From: Branchipolynoe longqiensis
Lineage: Eukaryota > Annelida > Polychaeta > Phyllodocida > Polynoidae
Assembly: GCA_030323885.1 (NCBI GenBank)
Contig: CM059198.1
Span: 7,276,086 to 7,340,085 of the forward strand
DNA length: 64,000 bases
Direction of reading: 5' to 3'
The notes below the pieces were generated by a model. That model had not been told where the DNA came from. It saw only the letters and a list, made by a program, of their open reading frames with translations, and searched no databases. Shown here one piece after another: positions 10,830 to 21,765 of the stretch. Positions within the stretch are counted from its first letter, which is position 1. Every line of letters starts with the position of its first letter. The translations under genes and the position numbers were made by a program.

Positions 10830-10990
10830 CATACATATATATAATCTGTATAGGAATTATACAAACATAACACCCCCGAATTCTATAATCTCCTAACACC
10901 CACCCACCAGTAATCGGGTGGTTGAGCCTCGGACTACTCATCTACTGCTCAGGCTTCAACTCCGACAGAGGCGCCACCACTCGCCTGCTC
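10830..10990. repeat. Dispersed repeat E fragment
   Basis: CTGTATAGGAATTATACAAA and the following CCCGAATTC...GAGGCGCCACCACTC resemble 60560-60720. It may be another SINE. It ends next to a TA array. Confidence 0.5.
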
Positions 10991-11004
10991 ACTTTCCTAC
11001 TCAC

Positions 11005-11008
11005 TTAA

Positions 11009-11044
<36 letters not shown>

Positions 11045-11215
11045 TGACTGATATCTATGCATATATATCCATACATATCTAATATATGTGTATATAAATA
11101 TAAACGTATCTATAACTATATAAATATATATAAATATAAAAATATCTATAACTATATATATAAATAAATATATATATAAAAATATATACACACACATACA
11201 TATACATATTTATTT
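11005..11215. repeat. TA/TAAATA microsatellite
   Basis: A pure TA run at 11009-11040 followed by imperfect TATAAATA and CACACATA repeats. Confidence 0.85.
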
Positions 11216-11295
11216 TCTAAAGAACACAACTTCCCAATCCTGTTATAAATAATGCGTGTAACCCTATTTAGTGTGCATATAGACACATACACCTA

Positions 11296-11472
11296 CAGTA
11301 AAACCTCTCTAACCGACCACCTCCAAGACCAACCACTCCCATATATCGATCGCTTTATTTGGGTCCCAACAATACCATTGCAACCATATTCCAACTCCCT
11401 AAACCGACCATCTCTCTAAATGGACCGCCTAAAATCGGTCCAATGGTCGGTCGATTTAGAGAGGTTCTACTG
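11296..11472. mobile_element. MITE-7, Tc1/pogo-like, 177 bp
   Basis: Left end CAGTAAAACCTCTCTAACCG and right end the complement of CAGTAGAACCTCTCTAAATC, each flanked by TA (11294-11295, 11473-11474). TA duplication and the CAGTNGAACCTC start are typical of pogo/Tigger-type non-autonomous elements. No coding capacity. Confidence 0.8.
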
Positions 11473-11479
11473 TATATGA

Positions 11480-11727
11480 GCCTGTTTCAAAAGGTGCTAG
11501 CTCTTCGTGTTTTCGTCCATATTAATGATTGACACAAAACAGCACAGAAACGGTTACACTGAAAACACAAGGACATTTGCTTCAAATCAATATGTATTCT
11601 ATTGGGATTATGAAACACCATGTAAAAAAACAAATCAGTTTATCCTGAGCAAATGCATGAGTAGATAGTGTTTTGATCGTTACTATGGACACAGTTTTGT
11701 CCCATATAGCTTAGCACCTTTTGAGGC
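11480..11727. mobile_element. MITE-8, 248 bp
   Basis: The left end contains CAAAAGGTGCTAGCT and the right end its near complement AGCTTAGCACCTTTTG. It begins only a few bases after MITE-7. No frame inside. Confidence 0.65.
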
Positions 11728-12091
11728 TAAACACAATTGGTGAAGTTGTCACCTTCAAGTTCAATGACGGAATGGCGTGCTCCTCAGGGACACACGGGCG
11801 ACTTTTGCTCAAAGGGCCTTAACACATGTGGTTGATTGACCTGTATGTGCGGAGAGAGGGTCCACAGGGCTTCAAGAAAAAACCCTCGGTTTACATATGT
11901 AGATATATACACTTTTATGCAGGGTTTGTTTGTAAAACTGTGCTCGCTAATGTGGTGCAGTGTCTGGGGACATTAGCTGCACGTGACCCAGCAGTAAGAC
12001 CCACGTGACCCAACATTTAGAACGTCTGTCAACAAGGTTTTGTAATGGGTTTTTTTCTAGCCATAAATAATAAGAATGTATGCAATCATTT

Positions 12092-12344
12092 GACAAGTTC
12101 AGGTGCAAAACCCCGTAAATGCCAACGCAATAATGCAGTTTAAATAAAATATTTGTATCTGAAAATAATATCAATTTGACATAATTCCATTTTCTTATGT
12201 CGAGATTATTATGGAGCAATGCACAAAAAAGTAAGAATTTAAAAAAAAGAATCGTTTTGAAGACTTTATTCCGATGTTTATGTCAATTTTTGGACACGCA
12301 CAATTTATGTCAGGTTTGTGTGGTTTTGCGCATACACTCTTCAT
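12092..12344. mobile_element. MITE-2 copy, diverged
   Basis: AAGTTCAGGTGCAAAACC at the left and GGTTTTGCGCATACACTCTT at the right match the ends of the cleaner copy at 22995-23192. The interior also aligns, with extra sequence in the middle. Confidence 0.65.
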
Positions 12345-12807
12345 TTATATGTATTGTATGACCAGTGTATCTTTTAGAATATCAGAATATGCAAAACAGA
12401 TAAATGGGTCTAGAGGACGTGCATAGATTGTGCTTTGTGATTATTATTTAATTAGGAATGATATACTGGAAGAGAAATATACTAGTATTATTTTAACAAA
12501 TTCTTCCGCAACAAGTAGGCGACAAGACAGAAGTATTATGGATCGAGCCTAAGACTCTGGCTGGCCCTTAGGACCTACCGTTGCATTTTATCGAGAACAA
12601 TATATTTGAAATGAAAAGATAGAAAATGAATTCTAGACCAACGCGCGTCCCCTCTCTACATATACCTTTTCGTACATATGCCACCTCCCCCACCTCTCCC
12701 ACTTCCCCACACCAGCAAATTATGATGGCTAATATTGAATATATTTGAAGTGAAAACATATTAAAATAAATTCCAGACAAACAACCAATCATGTCCCCCC
12801 CCGCCCA
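12345..12807. other. Unassigned
   Basis: No frame or repeat recognised apart from a short CCTCCCCCAC tract near 12680. The segment near 12720-12785 (TTGAAGTGAAAACATA) recurs near 13150. Confidence 0.5.
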
Positions 12808-13030
12808 CCGCTGCCAATTTGGATTTCCACCGCTGTGTATAACTTACAGCGTCATCAAAGGCCGGTTGCTCTCATACCATGTCTATGTGGTGTGGGAGGT
12901 TAAAAATCCATTTTGTCAGTAAAAGTGTAGGCTCAGACTTTCTATCGACAAACTGTCTAATGGTGAAAACAAGTATATTCAGACTTATCCATGATATGCA
13001 GTATAACTCTTCAAGAAAAAAAACCCAACA
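12808..13030 (+). mobile_element. SINE-A, head missing
   Basis: Starts in the body of SINE-A (AATTTGGATTTCCACCGCTG) and runs to the A-rich tail at 13015-13025. Confidence 0.75.
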
Positions 13031-13796
13031 TAGACCCTTTCGCTTCCATACCACCTCATCACCTAACCCCTACCTACCCCTCACCTACCCCCACCTTTCA
13101 TTCTCCCCCCCCCCCCCACTTCCCCCACCAACAGGTTATGAGTGGCTAGTATTAAATATATTTGAAATGAAAACATACAATATAAATTCAAAAACAACAT
13201 TTGTCCCCCATCCATATAGACCCCCCACCTCCCCGCCACATCCCACCCACTGCTTCACTCCCCCCCCACCCCCCACACACACATGCCCCCCATCCTGTAA
13301 CAAGGCGCAGACTGCCTCCTGGGGGTGGCGATGCTGATGGGTAAAGGCGTCATCGTTCACCCACTTCCCGCTCGGTGCCGCCACCTCTCGTCCTAATTGA
13401 TCTAACGTTTGTAGGACGGTGCCGGCTGATCCGTCAGACGGCGCCACTTCGTCGTTGTTTCACGCACGGTCCTGGCGCTGTTCTTCCAAGCTGTAAATAG
13501 AAAAGGACCATCAAGACTAGGTGCTGTGACGGAAGCCATTTATTTGTCTTGTGGCTCTGGCCGAGAAAACAAGCCATACAGTACATAATAAAGCTAAAAC
13601 ATTGTATGGTGAATAAGTTGACGCGGCGCGAAGTAGCACCGGAAGTGAAGGTGGTGGCGCCACTGTCGGCAGACTGTAACTGGCCAGCGGCAACTAGAAC
13701 ATACACGGTCAATAAATGCGAGTAAGGAAGTAATAAATAGTAATAATTTTGGGAGTAAATAATGGAAAAGCAGTACCGCCAATTTTATATCTGTTG
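13031..13796. other. Unassigned, with C-rich tract
   Basis: 13050-13290 is C-rich and contains a repeat of the 12725 region. 13320-13700 has moderate GC and CpG but no frame that looks like a known protein. Confidence 0.5.
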
Positions 13797-14022
13797 GTAC
13801 ATTAGTTGTTTAAGCAGGGGGAATTTCAATTGCGGACGATTGGTCTTCCTCATTCCACTGCTCCTTGCCCTATCCTAATTATGCCGAACGCCTGGCTAGG
13901 AAGTGACAAGTATAAATTTTTAAGTCATTGGTTTGACTGGACCGGGGTTTGAACCCACGATCTCACGATCTACGAACATGGGAGACGGATGCTCTAACTC
14001 ATTTAGTCATCCCGACTGGTTG
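13797..14022 (-). mobile_element. SINE-B, alternative tail form
   Basis: Same arrangement as 6897-7128: minus-strand tRNA-like head near 14018, box B-like GGTTCAAACCC, and the alternative tail ending near GTACATTAGTTG. Confidence 0.7.
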
Positions 14023-14094
14023 ACCAAATTATATATTATAATTATATACATATAATAAATATATTTAACATCAGACTACGAGACTATGTCTATG

Positions 14095-15314
14095 TACATT
14101 TTTACCTCGAGTTACTATCCTCTGCTAGATCTGGTGTCTATAGTGATCATCATTTCTTTAGTATTTATCTCGAGTGACGACCATCTCCTTGGTGTGGTAT
14201 CTATAGTGATCAGCATTTCCTTTTTTTTAAATCTGGAGTTAATGCCATCTCCTTGGTCGGGTCTCTATAGTGAGCACCATTTCATTTGTTTGTATCTAGA
14301 GTGACCACCCTCTCCTTGGTCCAGTGTCTATAGTGATCACCATTTTGTTAATGTTATCTAGAGTGATCACCCTCTCCTTGGTCCAGCATCTATTGTGACC
14401 ACCCTCTATATGGTCCAGCATCTATAATGATCACCATTTCATTAATGTTATCTAGAGTAACCACCCTCTCCTTGGTCCAGTGTCTATAATGATCACCATT
14501 TCATTAATGTTATCTAGAGTAACCACCCTCTCCTTGGTCCAGTGTCTATAGTGATCACCCTTTTGTGAATGTTATCTCGAGTGACCACCCTCTCCTTGGT
14601 CCATCATCAATAACCATCACCATTTCATTAATTTTATCTAGAGTAACCACCCTCTCCTTGGTCCAGGGTCTATAGTGATCACCATTTCGTTAATCTTATC
14701 TAGAGTAACCACCCTCTCCTTGGTCGGGTCTATATAGTGAGCACCATTTTGTTAGTTTGTATCTAGAGTGGCACTGTCTCCTTGGTCCATCGTCTATAGT
14801 GATCACCATTTTGTTAATGTTATCTAGAGTGACCACCCACTCCTTGGTCCAGTGTCTATAGTGATCACCATTTTGTTAATGTTAACTAGAGGGACCACCA
14901 TCTGCTTGGTCCAGTGTCTATAGTGATCACCATCTTGTTAATGTTAACTAGAGTGACCACCCTCTCCTTGGTCCAGTGTCTATAGTGATCACCCTTTTAT
15001 GAATGTTATCTAGCGTGATCACCCTCTCCTTGGTCCATCATCAATAACCATCACCATTTCGTTAATCTTATCTAGAGTAACCACCCTCTCCTTGGTCCAG
15101 GGTATATAGTGATCACCATTTTGTTAATCTTATCTAGAGTAACCACCCTCTCCTTGGTCGGGTCTATATAGTTAGCACCATTTTGTTAGTTTGTATCTAG
15201 AGTGGCACTGTCTCCTTGGTCCATCGTCTATAGTGAGCACCATTTTGTTAATGTTATCTAGAGTGACCACCCTCTCCTTGGTCCAGTGTCTATAGTGATC
15301 ACCATTTCGTTAAT
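14095..15314. repeat. 62-bp minisatellite with higher-order period
   Basis: About 20 units resembling TATCTAGAGTGACCACCCTC, TCCTTGGTCCAGTGTCTATA, GTGATCACCATTTTGTTAAT. Variant units recur in order: the pair near 14600 (CATCATCAATAACCATCACC) and near 14740 (TTGTATCTAGAGTGGCACTG) reappears near 15030 and 15190, giving a period of about 432 bp or seven units. Confidence 0.9.
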
Positions 15315-15835
15315 GTATGTAATTGTAAGCATTAAAAGACTTACAATTCCAGTGGGACGAGTGTAGTGATCTCCACTGACCTCTCGGGGAAGGAGCCGCA
15401 TAGACAGGTAGGTGTGGGCAGTATGGTGATATCAGGGAGCCTAGGTGGTGTACTGGTTAACACACTGATCGAGAATGCAAAGAGATGTGGGTTGGAGTCC
15501 CGCTCTAGGCGCAATATTTCCCATTTTCATCACCCCCATGACACTGGCGCCATGACCAGAATCCTGTACAAGGTGTGCGATGTATAGTTGTTGAACTTTC
15601 CCTGTGTATGGATATGGAAGTGTATTGCCTGTATGTATGTAATTGTAAGCGTTAACAGACTTACACTTTCAGGGGGATGAGTGTAGTAGTCTGCACTGAC
15701 CTCTAGTGCAAGGAGCCGCATAGACAGGTATGTGGGGGCAGTATGGTGATATCAGGGAGCCTAGGTGATGTAATGGTTAACATACTGGCCCGCTCTAGGC
15801 GCAATATTTCCCATTTTCATCACCCTCACGAAAGT
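15315..15835 (+). mobile_element. SINE-C, head-to-tail dimer
   Basis: Two units each start TGTATGTAATTGTAAGC (15315 and 15636), continue with GAGCCGCATAGACAGGTA and a tRNA-like segment GCCTAGGTGGTGTACTGGTT with a box B-like GGTTGGAGTCC in the first unit, and end near CCCATTTTCATCAC. The second unit has lost part of its tRNA-like segment. It directly follows the 62-bp array. A second dimer is at 29262-29768. Confidence 0.75.
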
Positions 15836-16450
15836 ATTTATCTAGAGTTACCACCCTTTCCTTGATACAATGTCTATATTGACCACTATCTCCTTAGTTT
15901 CTATCTACAGTTATCGCCCTCTTCTTGGTCGCGTGCCATCCTAGTTTAGCTCTGGTTCTATCTCTGGCTCTGGCACCCACCGTCTCCTTAATTAACAGGC
16001 CCTTTCCTTGCATCCTCCCTGGCTGTATGATGTCTGAACTGTTCAGGGTATGAGTAAACGCAGGTCACAGCGGGGCACTTAGATGTTGCCAGGACGTAAA
16101 ACTCCAACAACCAAGCAACCATCTCATTGCTTTGGTGTCTATCGTGATCACCATCTCCTTATCTAGAGTGACCACGCTCTCCTTGGTCCAGTGTCTATAG
16201 TGATCACCATCTCCTACATATTTATCTAGAGTAACTAATAGTGACTGCAAACTCCTTATTTCTTTCTACAGTGATCGTCCTCACCTTGGTCGCGTGCCAA
16301 CCTAGTTTAGCTCTGCCTCTAGCTATGGCTCTGGCTCTGGCAGCCACCGTCTCCTTAATTAACAGTCCCCTTCCTTGCATCCTCCCTGGGTGTATGATGT
16401 CTGAACTGTTCAGGGTCTGAGTAAACGCAGTGCCCGGCGCGGCACTCTCC
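15836..16450. repeat. Tandem duplication, period about 363 bp
   Basis: The block from GTCGCGTGCCATCCTAGTTT (about 15928) to GAGTAAACGCAG (about 16061) recurs from about 16290 to 16430. Between the copies lie more 62-bp units (16140-16240) and a SINE-B tail (16083-16115). Confidence 0.75.
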
Positions 16451-16624
16451 TCACCCCGTCGACACAACCGGATTTGCACAGCCCACCTCTCCCGGGTGTC
16501 GTCCCTGCTTAGTGTTCACTGGTCACCCTGCCCACATTATTGGTACCTCCATTGGCCGCCAGGGGGCCGACTGTTTAAATAACCGCAATGTTATTGCATT
16601 GTCCAGCCTGGAGCTGGCAAGCAT

Positions 16625-16975
16625 CCTCATCGGATATAGGGGGAGGTGGGGTAAGGGGAGGGGGATGGAGGGGGGAGGGGAGTGGCGAGTGCCAGGAGTA
16701 GGGGGTGAAAGTGTGACTGGGGGGAAGGGAAAGGGGGGGGGCGGGGGGAAGGGGCGGGTGGGGGGGAATGGAAAGGGGCGGTTGGAGGAGGGGGAAGGGA
16801 AAGGGGTGGTGAGGGGGAAGGGGCGGGTGGGGGAGGGGAAGCAAAAGGGGCGGGTGAGGGAGAGGGGAGGGACAGGGACGGTTCGGAGGTAGAGGGAAAT
16901 GAAAGGGGAGGGTGGAGGGAGGGGGAAGGGAAGGGGCGGGTGGAGGGAGGGGAGGGGAATGGTGTGGGGCATCGG
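16625..16975. repeat. G-rich polypurine tract
   Basis: About 350 bp of GGGGA/GGGAAGG-like sequence, a candidate for G-quadruplex or triplex structure. Long frames on both strands here are compositional. Confidence 0.85.
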
Positions 16976-17104
16976 TGAACCAGAGCTTAAATGTCAGTGA
17001 GATTCAATAACTACATTTTAGATCTGTACTTAGCCATTTGTTTGATTAGAAAGCATGCATATATATAACCTGTCTGAGTTGTGTTGTTTATAGATCATAA
17101 TCGG

Positions 17105-17447
17105 TTAGTTGTTGGAGTTTTCCGTCCTGGCAATATCTAAGGTCATATCAGGAGAGGTACACAGTTGTGACAGTGTGCATTCATGGCTACTTCATAGTGC
17201 TGCCCCAATAGGAGACTAGGTCACCAGCACCATGACCTGATATACCACTCAGTCACATTATCCCAACACTGAGCCAACCAGTCATTGCCCTATCCTAATA
17301 ATTGGGTGTGCCTGGCTAGGAAGCGACAAGTATAAATTGTTAAGTCATTGGTTTGTCTCGACCAGGGTTCGAATCCCACGATCTACCAAAACGGGTTATG
17401 GACGCTCAACTCATTCGACCATCCCGTCTGGTCATAGACATTATATT
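17105..17447 (-). mobile_element. SINE-B copy next to DIRS copy 2
   Basis: The tail (GTTGGAGTTTTCCGTCCTGG) is at the left and the tRNA-like head (complement of CGAATCCCACGATC and CATCCCGTCTGG) at the right. It abuts the truncated gag at about 17448. Confidence 0.8.
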
Positions 17448-17451
17448 GACC

Positions 17452-18638
17452 TAGAAGCCCGGATAAGTAAAATGTTGGAGTTGAAGCTACAACAGATTCA
17501 GCCAAATGCGCGCCCGGCTAAGGGCCCGTCCCTCCCCATCCTCGATTCGGATTGGGAGGATTACTCTGATCCAGAAGACACAGACTCAGCGGATGAGGTC
17601 TTTAGTCCGAAGGCTCCAACACCAAAGAAGCGTAAGAAACCGGTTAGCTCGTCTGGTGACGAGTTCACCAAGGCAAGCAAATCCAAGTGTGTCAAAAAGA
17701 GCAAGAAGAAGAGCAAAAAGAAGAAGAAACATTCTTCGTCAGACTCTTCTTCTGACTCATCTTCCACCGAGTCCGACTCCGACACAGAAAGAGTAGGAGT
17801 GTACGCCAAAATTGGTGGAAAAGTCCGCAAGAAGTGCGTGAAGCAAAAGGCAAAAAAGGTATGCACGACAACTATGATGCGAGACACGATTAAAGGGCAT
17901 TTTAATACCTTTAAGCCGGCAGAAGTTATCACCAAACTGACCGAGCAGATTTCGGGAATCAAAGGGATTCCGAATACAGTAGTCAAGGAGATGGATTCAG
18001 GAGTATGTTTGAACGATGACAGACGGAAGTTTGAAAACGTACTGTTCACCGTGCATAAAGCAGTCCTAGGAGCTTTGACGTCAGTAGCACCCATAGCTAA
18101 TACGATGCAAACAGAGAATAAATTCTCCTCGCTAGCTCGATCGATGGACAAGAAAATCGTGCTGCTTACCGCAGCTAGCAACTTCCTGAGCTACCGACGA
18201 TACAAAAACGTCTTTAAGACAGTCACGACAGATGCTGGGAAAGAGGTAGCTAGATCAAAGAAGTTCATTGACAACGATGGGAAGATGTACACATTGTTCC
18301 TCGCTCCCAAGCCAGTTAAAGGGAAGCCACTCGACAAGACTAAAATGTTCGGAGGGCAACTCCCTTACCTCTTTAAAGAGGTAGAGGCAGAGGCAAAGAG
18401 TGGTAAGAACATGGATGCGAGAGGGAAACCGGATGATACCTCCAGGTTTCGCAAACCCCAGGCGGATTTTTGCAACCGCGGGGGAGCAAGAGCAGGGGGC
18501 TCCGGCACCTCCTATGGCTTCCAACCAAGGGCAAGGGGAAGAGGAAACCGACAGGCATTCGGGTGGAATGACGGGAACTGCCCGTTCAGATGGGAGTTCA
18601 CATCCAAACACCTGTTCCCACGACCAGGGAACAAATAG
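17452..18638 (+). pseudogene. DIRS gag-like protein, 5' truncated, copy 2
   Basis: Reads from LEARISKMLELK to FPRPGNK, aligned with copy 1 gag from its ILRIMDTYK region onward. It keeps the acidic/Ser-rich part, a lysine-rich run (KKSKKKSKKKKKHSSSD), the central TTMMRDTIKGHFNTFKP block and the RGG-like C terminus. The same frame stays open upstream to 17337 through the SINE, so a 433-codon frame exists whose first 37 or so codons are SINE-derived; this is probably accidental. End stop at 18638. Confidence 0.8.
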
Positions 18639-20532
18639 AAACTGCAACGCAGACTCCGGCGCCAGTGACGGCAAACATGGTGATGGAGGAAACACAGACA
18701 GATGTAAGGAATTTTAATGCAGGGAACATTAATACACATTTCCATGAATGGTGTAAAATAACAAATGATAGGTAAATTTTGGACATAGTTAATGCAGTAC
18801 AAATTCCCTTTACTAAAATTCCTAAACAGAAACGAATCCCTTTCCCATATAAGTTCAATGACATAGAAAAAGAAGCGTTAACGAACCAGGTGTCTCTTTT
18901 CGAAACAAAAGGTATTATAGAGCTATTTCTTATATTTTGTCTAGGCCCAAGCCCAATGGAGAAATTAGGATGATCCTAGATTTAACTAAATTAAACGAAA
19001 TGATTGAATATCAACATTTTAAAATGTTCTCCCTAGAAACTGCCATGGATTTGGTTACACCAGAAGCCTGGATGGCCAGTGTTGATTTACGAGACGCTTA
19101 CTACACGGTTCCTATATGCACAGAAGACAGAAAGTTCTTGAGATTTATTTGGAATAACCAACTTTTCCAATTTACCTGTATGCCGAATGGGTTGGCTTGC
19201 ACCCCTCATCTGCTTACAAAGCTATTAAAGCCAGTTTTCTCAGTAATGGCTAGGAAAGGACATACTATGTTCCCATACATTGATGACTCTTTTATTATGG
19301 CACAATCATTTCAAGGGTGTCAAAACGCAGTCAACGATCTATGCCAACTGCTTACGACTTTGGGCTTCTATATTCATAAAGACAAGTCAGTTTTTAAACC
19401 GACAACCAAGCTTAAATGCTTGGGGTTTATTGTTAATAAAAAAACAATGACGGTCTGGCTTACGAAACAGAAACTCCAGAAGTTTCTAGATACAGCGACC
19501 CGCTTGGTCGAGTTAACTAGGCCAAAGATAAGGCAGGTCGCCATCCTTATCGGTATAATGATAGCGTATGCTCCTGCTATTCTATATAGTAGGGCCCACA
19601 TAAAGTCCCTAGAAATAGATAAGAATTTGGCTTTAGCTCGCACTAAAGGGAACTTCGAACAGAAAATGTTCATTTCCGACGAAGGACTACAGGATATCAC
19701 CTGGTGGTTTGAACATGTTCATAACTCTCCCAATCCCATTAGAATGGGAGAACCCAACATGGTAGTCACAACCGACCCTTCACTAGAAGGTTGGGGAGCA
19801 CATCAAAACGATGTAGCGACAGGAGGGAGATGGTTACAAAATGAAATTTCTGATCATATTAATGTCCTGGAATTAAGAGCCATTTATTTAGGATTAGCAA
19901 GCTTAGTCAGAGTGCCACGAGATCATGTTCGAATTCTAACAGACAATACGATGGCTATGGCTTATGTACGGAACATGGGGGGGACAAAGTCAAAACCATG
20001 CAATAACATAGCGAAAAAGACTGGGTGCAACAAAACCAAGTCTGGCTAACAGTGTCACATATTCCAGGGGTTCAAAATACCCTAGCTGACAAAAAGAGTA
20101 GACATTTCCATGATCATTTGGAATGGTCCCTAAACACGTATATTTTCAAAAACATATAACAAAAATGGGGTCGACCACATATTGACTTATTTGCCTCCAG
20201 AAATAACTATAAATTACAAAATTACGTTTTGTGGCGTCCAGAACCAAATGCTTGGCAGGTAGATGCTTTCTCTCTTATTTGGGAAAATGAATTTTATTAC
20301 ATTTTCCCCCCATTCAACATTATCAGCCGAGTGGCCAGGAAAATCAGAATGGACAAAACTCACGCAATTCTGATCGTCCACAAATGGGACACACAACTAT
20401 GGCTACCAGCCATAGTGTCGACAGCCAAAGACTGCCTACGATTCCCAAGATCCCCAGGAAATCTAACACATCAAGGCCCATTGACACGCCATGGAGACAT
20501 GGTGACAACTCCGCTGCTAGCATTCCTTATTT
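18590..20532 (+). pseudogene. DIRS RT-RNase H, several lesions, copy 2
   Basis: Homologous to copy 1 across RT and RNase H. The catalytic SVDLRDAYYTVPI and MFPYIDDSF motifs remain, as do LELRAIYLGL and LTDNTMAMAYV. Lesions: a TAA near 18774, a small deletion with frameshift near 18925, another near 20010-20025, and a stop near 20158. Here the RT and RNase H parts are continuous at 19780-19800, which shows the uninterrupted form of the site carrying the LTR in copy 1. Confidence 0.85.
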
Positions 20533-21540
20533 AAATAAATATTTACAACAATTTGGCCTGGATAAAATTACTCAACAAAGATTAGTTTCACATGCATGGA
20601 GGAAAGGCGCAGTAAAGATGTACACAACTTACTTAAAGAAGTGGGGAGTTCATTGCCTGATACAGAAGGTTAAACCTATGAATCCCTCTATATCTCAGAT
20701 AGCAAGGTTCTTGCGCATGTTAGAAGATGAAGGCCTAGGATTTGGGGCTAGTAATGCAGCCAGGTGTTCATTGTCCATTATTCTCCCTCGAATAGATGGC
20801 CAAACAGTGGGTAAACATCAAGTGATCCACTGGATCCTAAGATCAATCTATGAACGTAACCCCCCAAACCTAAATACAATCGGTTTTGGGATGTATCGGT
20901 TGTATTTAAACTTTTCAAACAATGGCCGCATAACAGACATTTAGATGTTAAGAAGTTAGGTTTCAAAGTAGCCATGCTACTTTTATTAGTGACAGGCCAA
21001 AGAGGACAGACTATAGTCACTTTATCACTGGATGGCCTGGATATAGATAGGAAAGAAGCTACACTTGATTTAACACAGTTATTGAAATCTAACCGCACAG
21101 GAGATCCTCTGTCTACAGTGAACGTTACAAGTTTCACAGAGGATCCAAAACTATGTGTAGTTTCAGCCATACGGGTGAATATATCCAAGACCAGTGAATT
21201 ATGAAATTCAAGACAGCTTTTGGTGAGCTTTATTAAGCCACACAAGGCCATTTCGCGAGATACTCTCGCATGATGGACAATTACGGTTTTAAAATTGGCA
21301 GGAGTCAATACGGAACGATATGCGTCTCATTCAATGCGAGTCGCCGTGGTCTCAAAAGCGCGATTGCTAGGGATTTCCGTAAAACGAATCCTAGCATATG
21401 CAGGCTGGAACACCGCTAGATCGTTTGCAAAACATTACAACAAACGACTAGAAAAGTCAAGTGGAATCGCCAGACGTCTACTCAAAGACATAGGTGAGAA
21501 ACAAAATATTTCAATCTCATTAATACTGTGTAAAACATAA
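20384..21540 (+). pseudogene. DIRS tyrosine recombinase, several lesions, copy 2
   Basis: Starts in a frame overlapping the end of RNase H (MGHTTMATSHSV) and aligns with copy 1. The catalytic set is partly visible: GQRGQT near 20995, HSMR near 21330, a Tyr replacing the His of HAGW (YAGW near 21400), and FAKHYNK near 21430. A frameshift near 20880, a stop near 21202 and a stop near 21271 disrupt it. The replacement of the HAGW histidine is an additional sign of decay. Confidence 0.8.
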
Positions 21541-21628
21541 CATGAAATGTTTTCTCAAAATGTTTAAAGAGGTAACAAATGTAATAAAGAATACAATACA
21601 CAGGATACAAATGATTTTACGTAAAGTT

Positions 21629-21765
21629 CTCCCTAGCCTGCGGCTAGCCTGTGGCTAGCCTGAGGCTTTATACCGAGGTAAAATAGATTAGTTAGACAAA
21701 TCTTACCTGGGTATAGATGATGGATAACTGTTGTTTTCCCGAGGTATAAGCCTCGGATAGATGTG
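21629..21765 (+). repeat. DIRS right terminal repeat with inverted partner
   Basis: 21629-21687 matches the terminal repeat of copy 1. At 21735-21760 the text TTTTCCCGAGGTATAAGCCT is close to the complement of the GAGGCTTTATACCGAGGTAA part, so the two could form a hairpin or represent the terminal repeat plus the internal complementary region of DIRS elements. Confidence 0.6.

Larger units (their letters stand above)
17448..21687 (+). mobile_element. DIRS-like retrotransposon, copy 2 (5' truncated)
   Basis: Same gene order as copy 1 on the plus strand: gag, RT-RNase H, tyrosine recombinase, terminal repeat. The first roughly 75 codons of gag and the left terminal repeat are missing; SINE-B sequence lies there instead. 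Multiple stops and frameshifts show it is older or less constrained than copy 1. The right end is taken at the end of the terminal-repeat match, but related sequence continues to about 21765. Confidence 0.85.

Noticed and set aside
13136..13712. Possible host exons in the moderate-GC stretch
   Set aside because: Frames on both strands, no splice site pair and no recognised motif.
16512..16972. Gly-rich and Pro-rich frames
   Set aside because: G-rich tract; both strands open at once.
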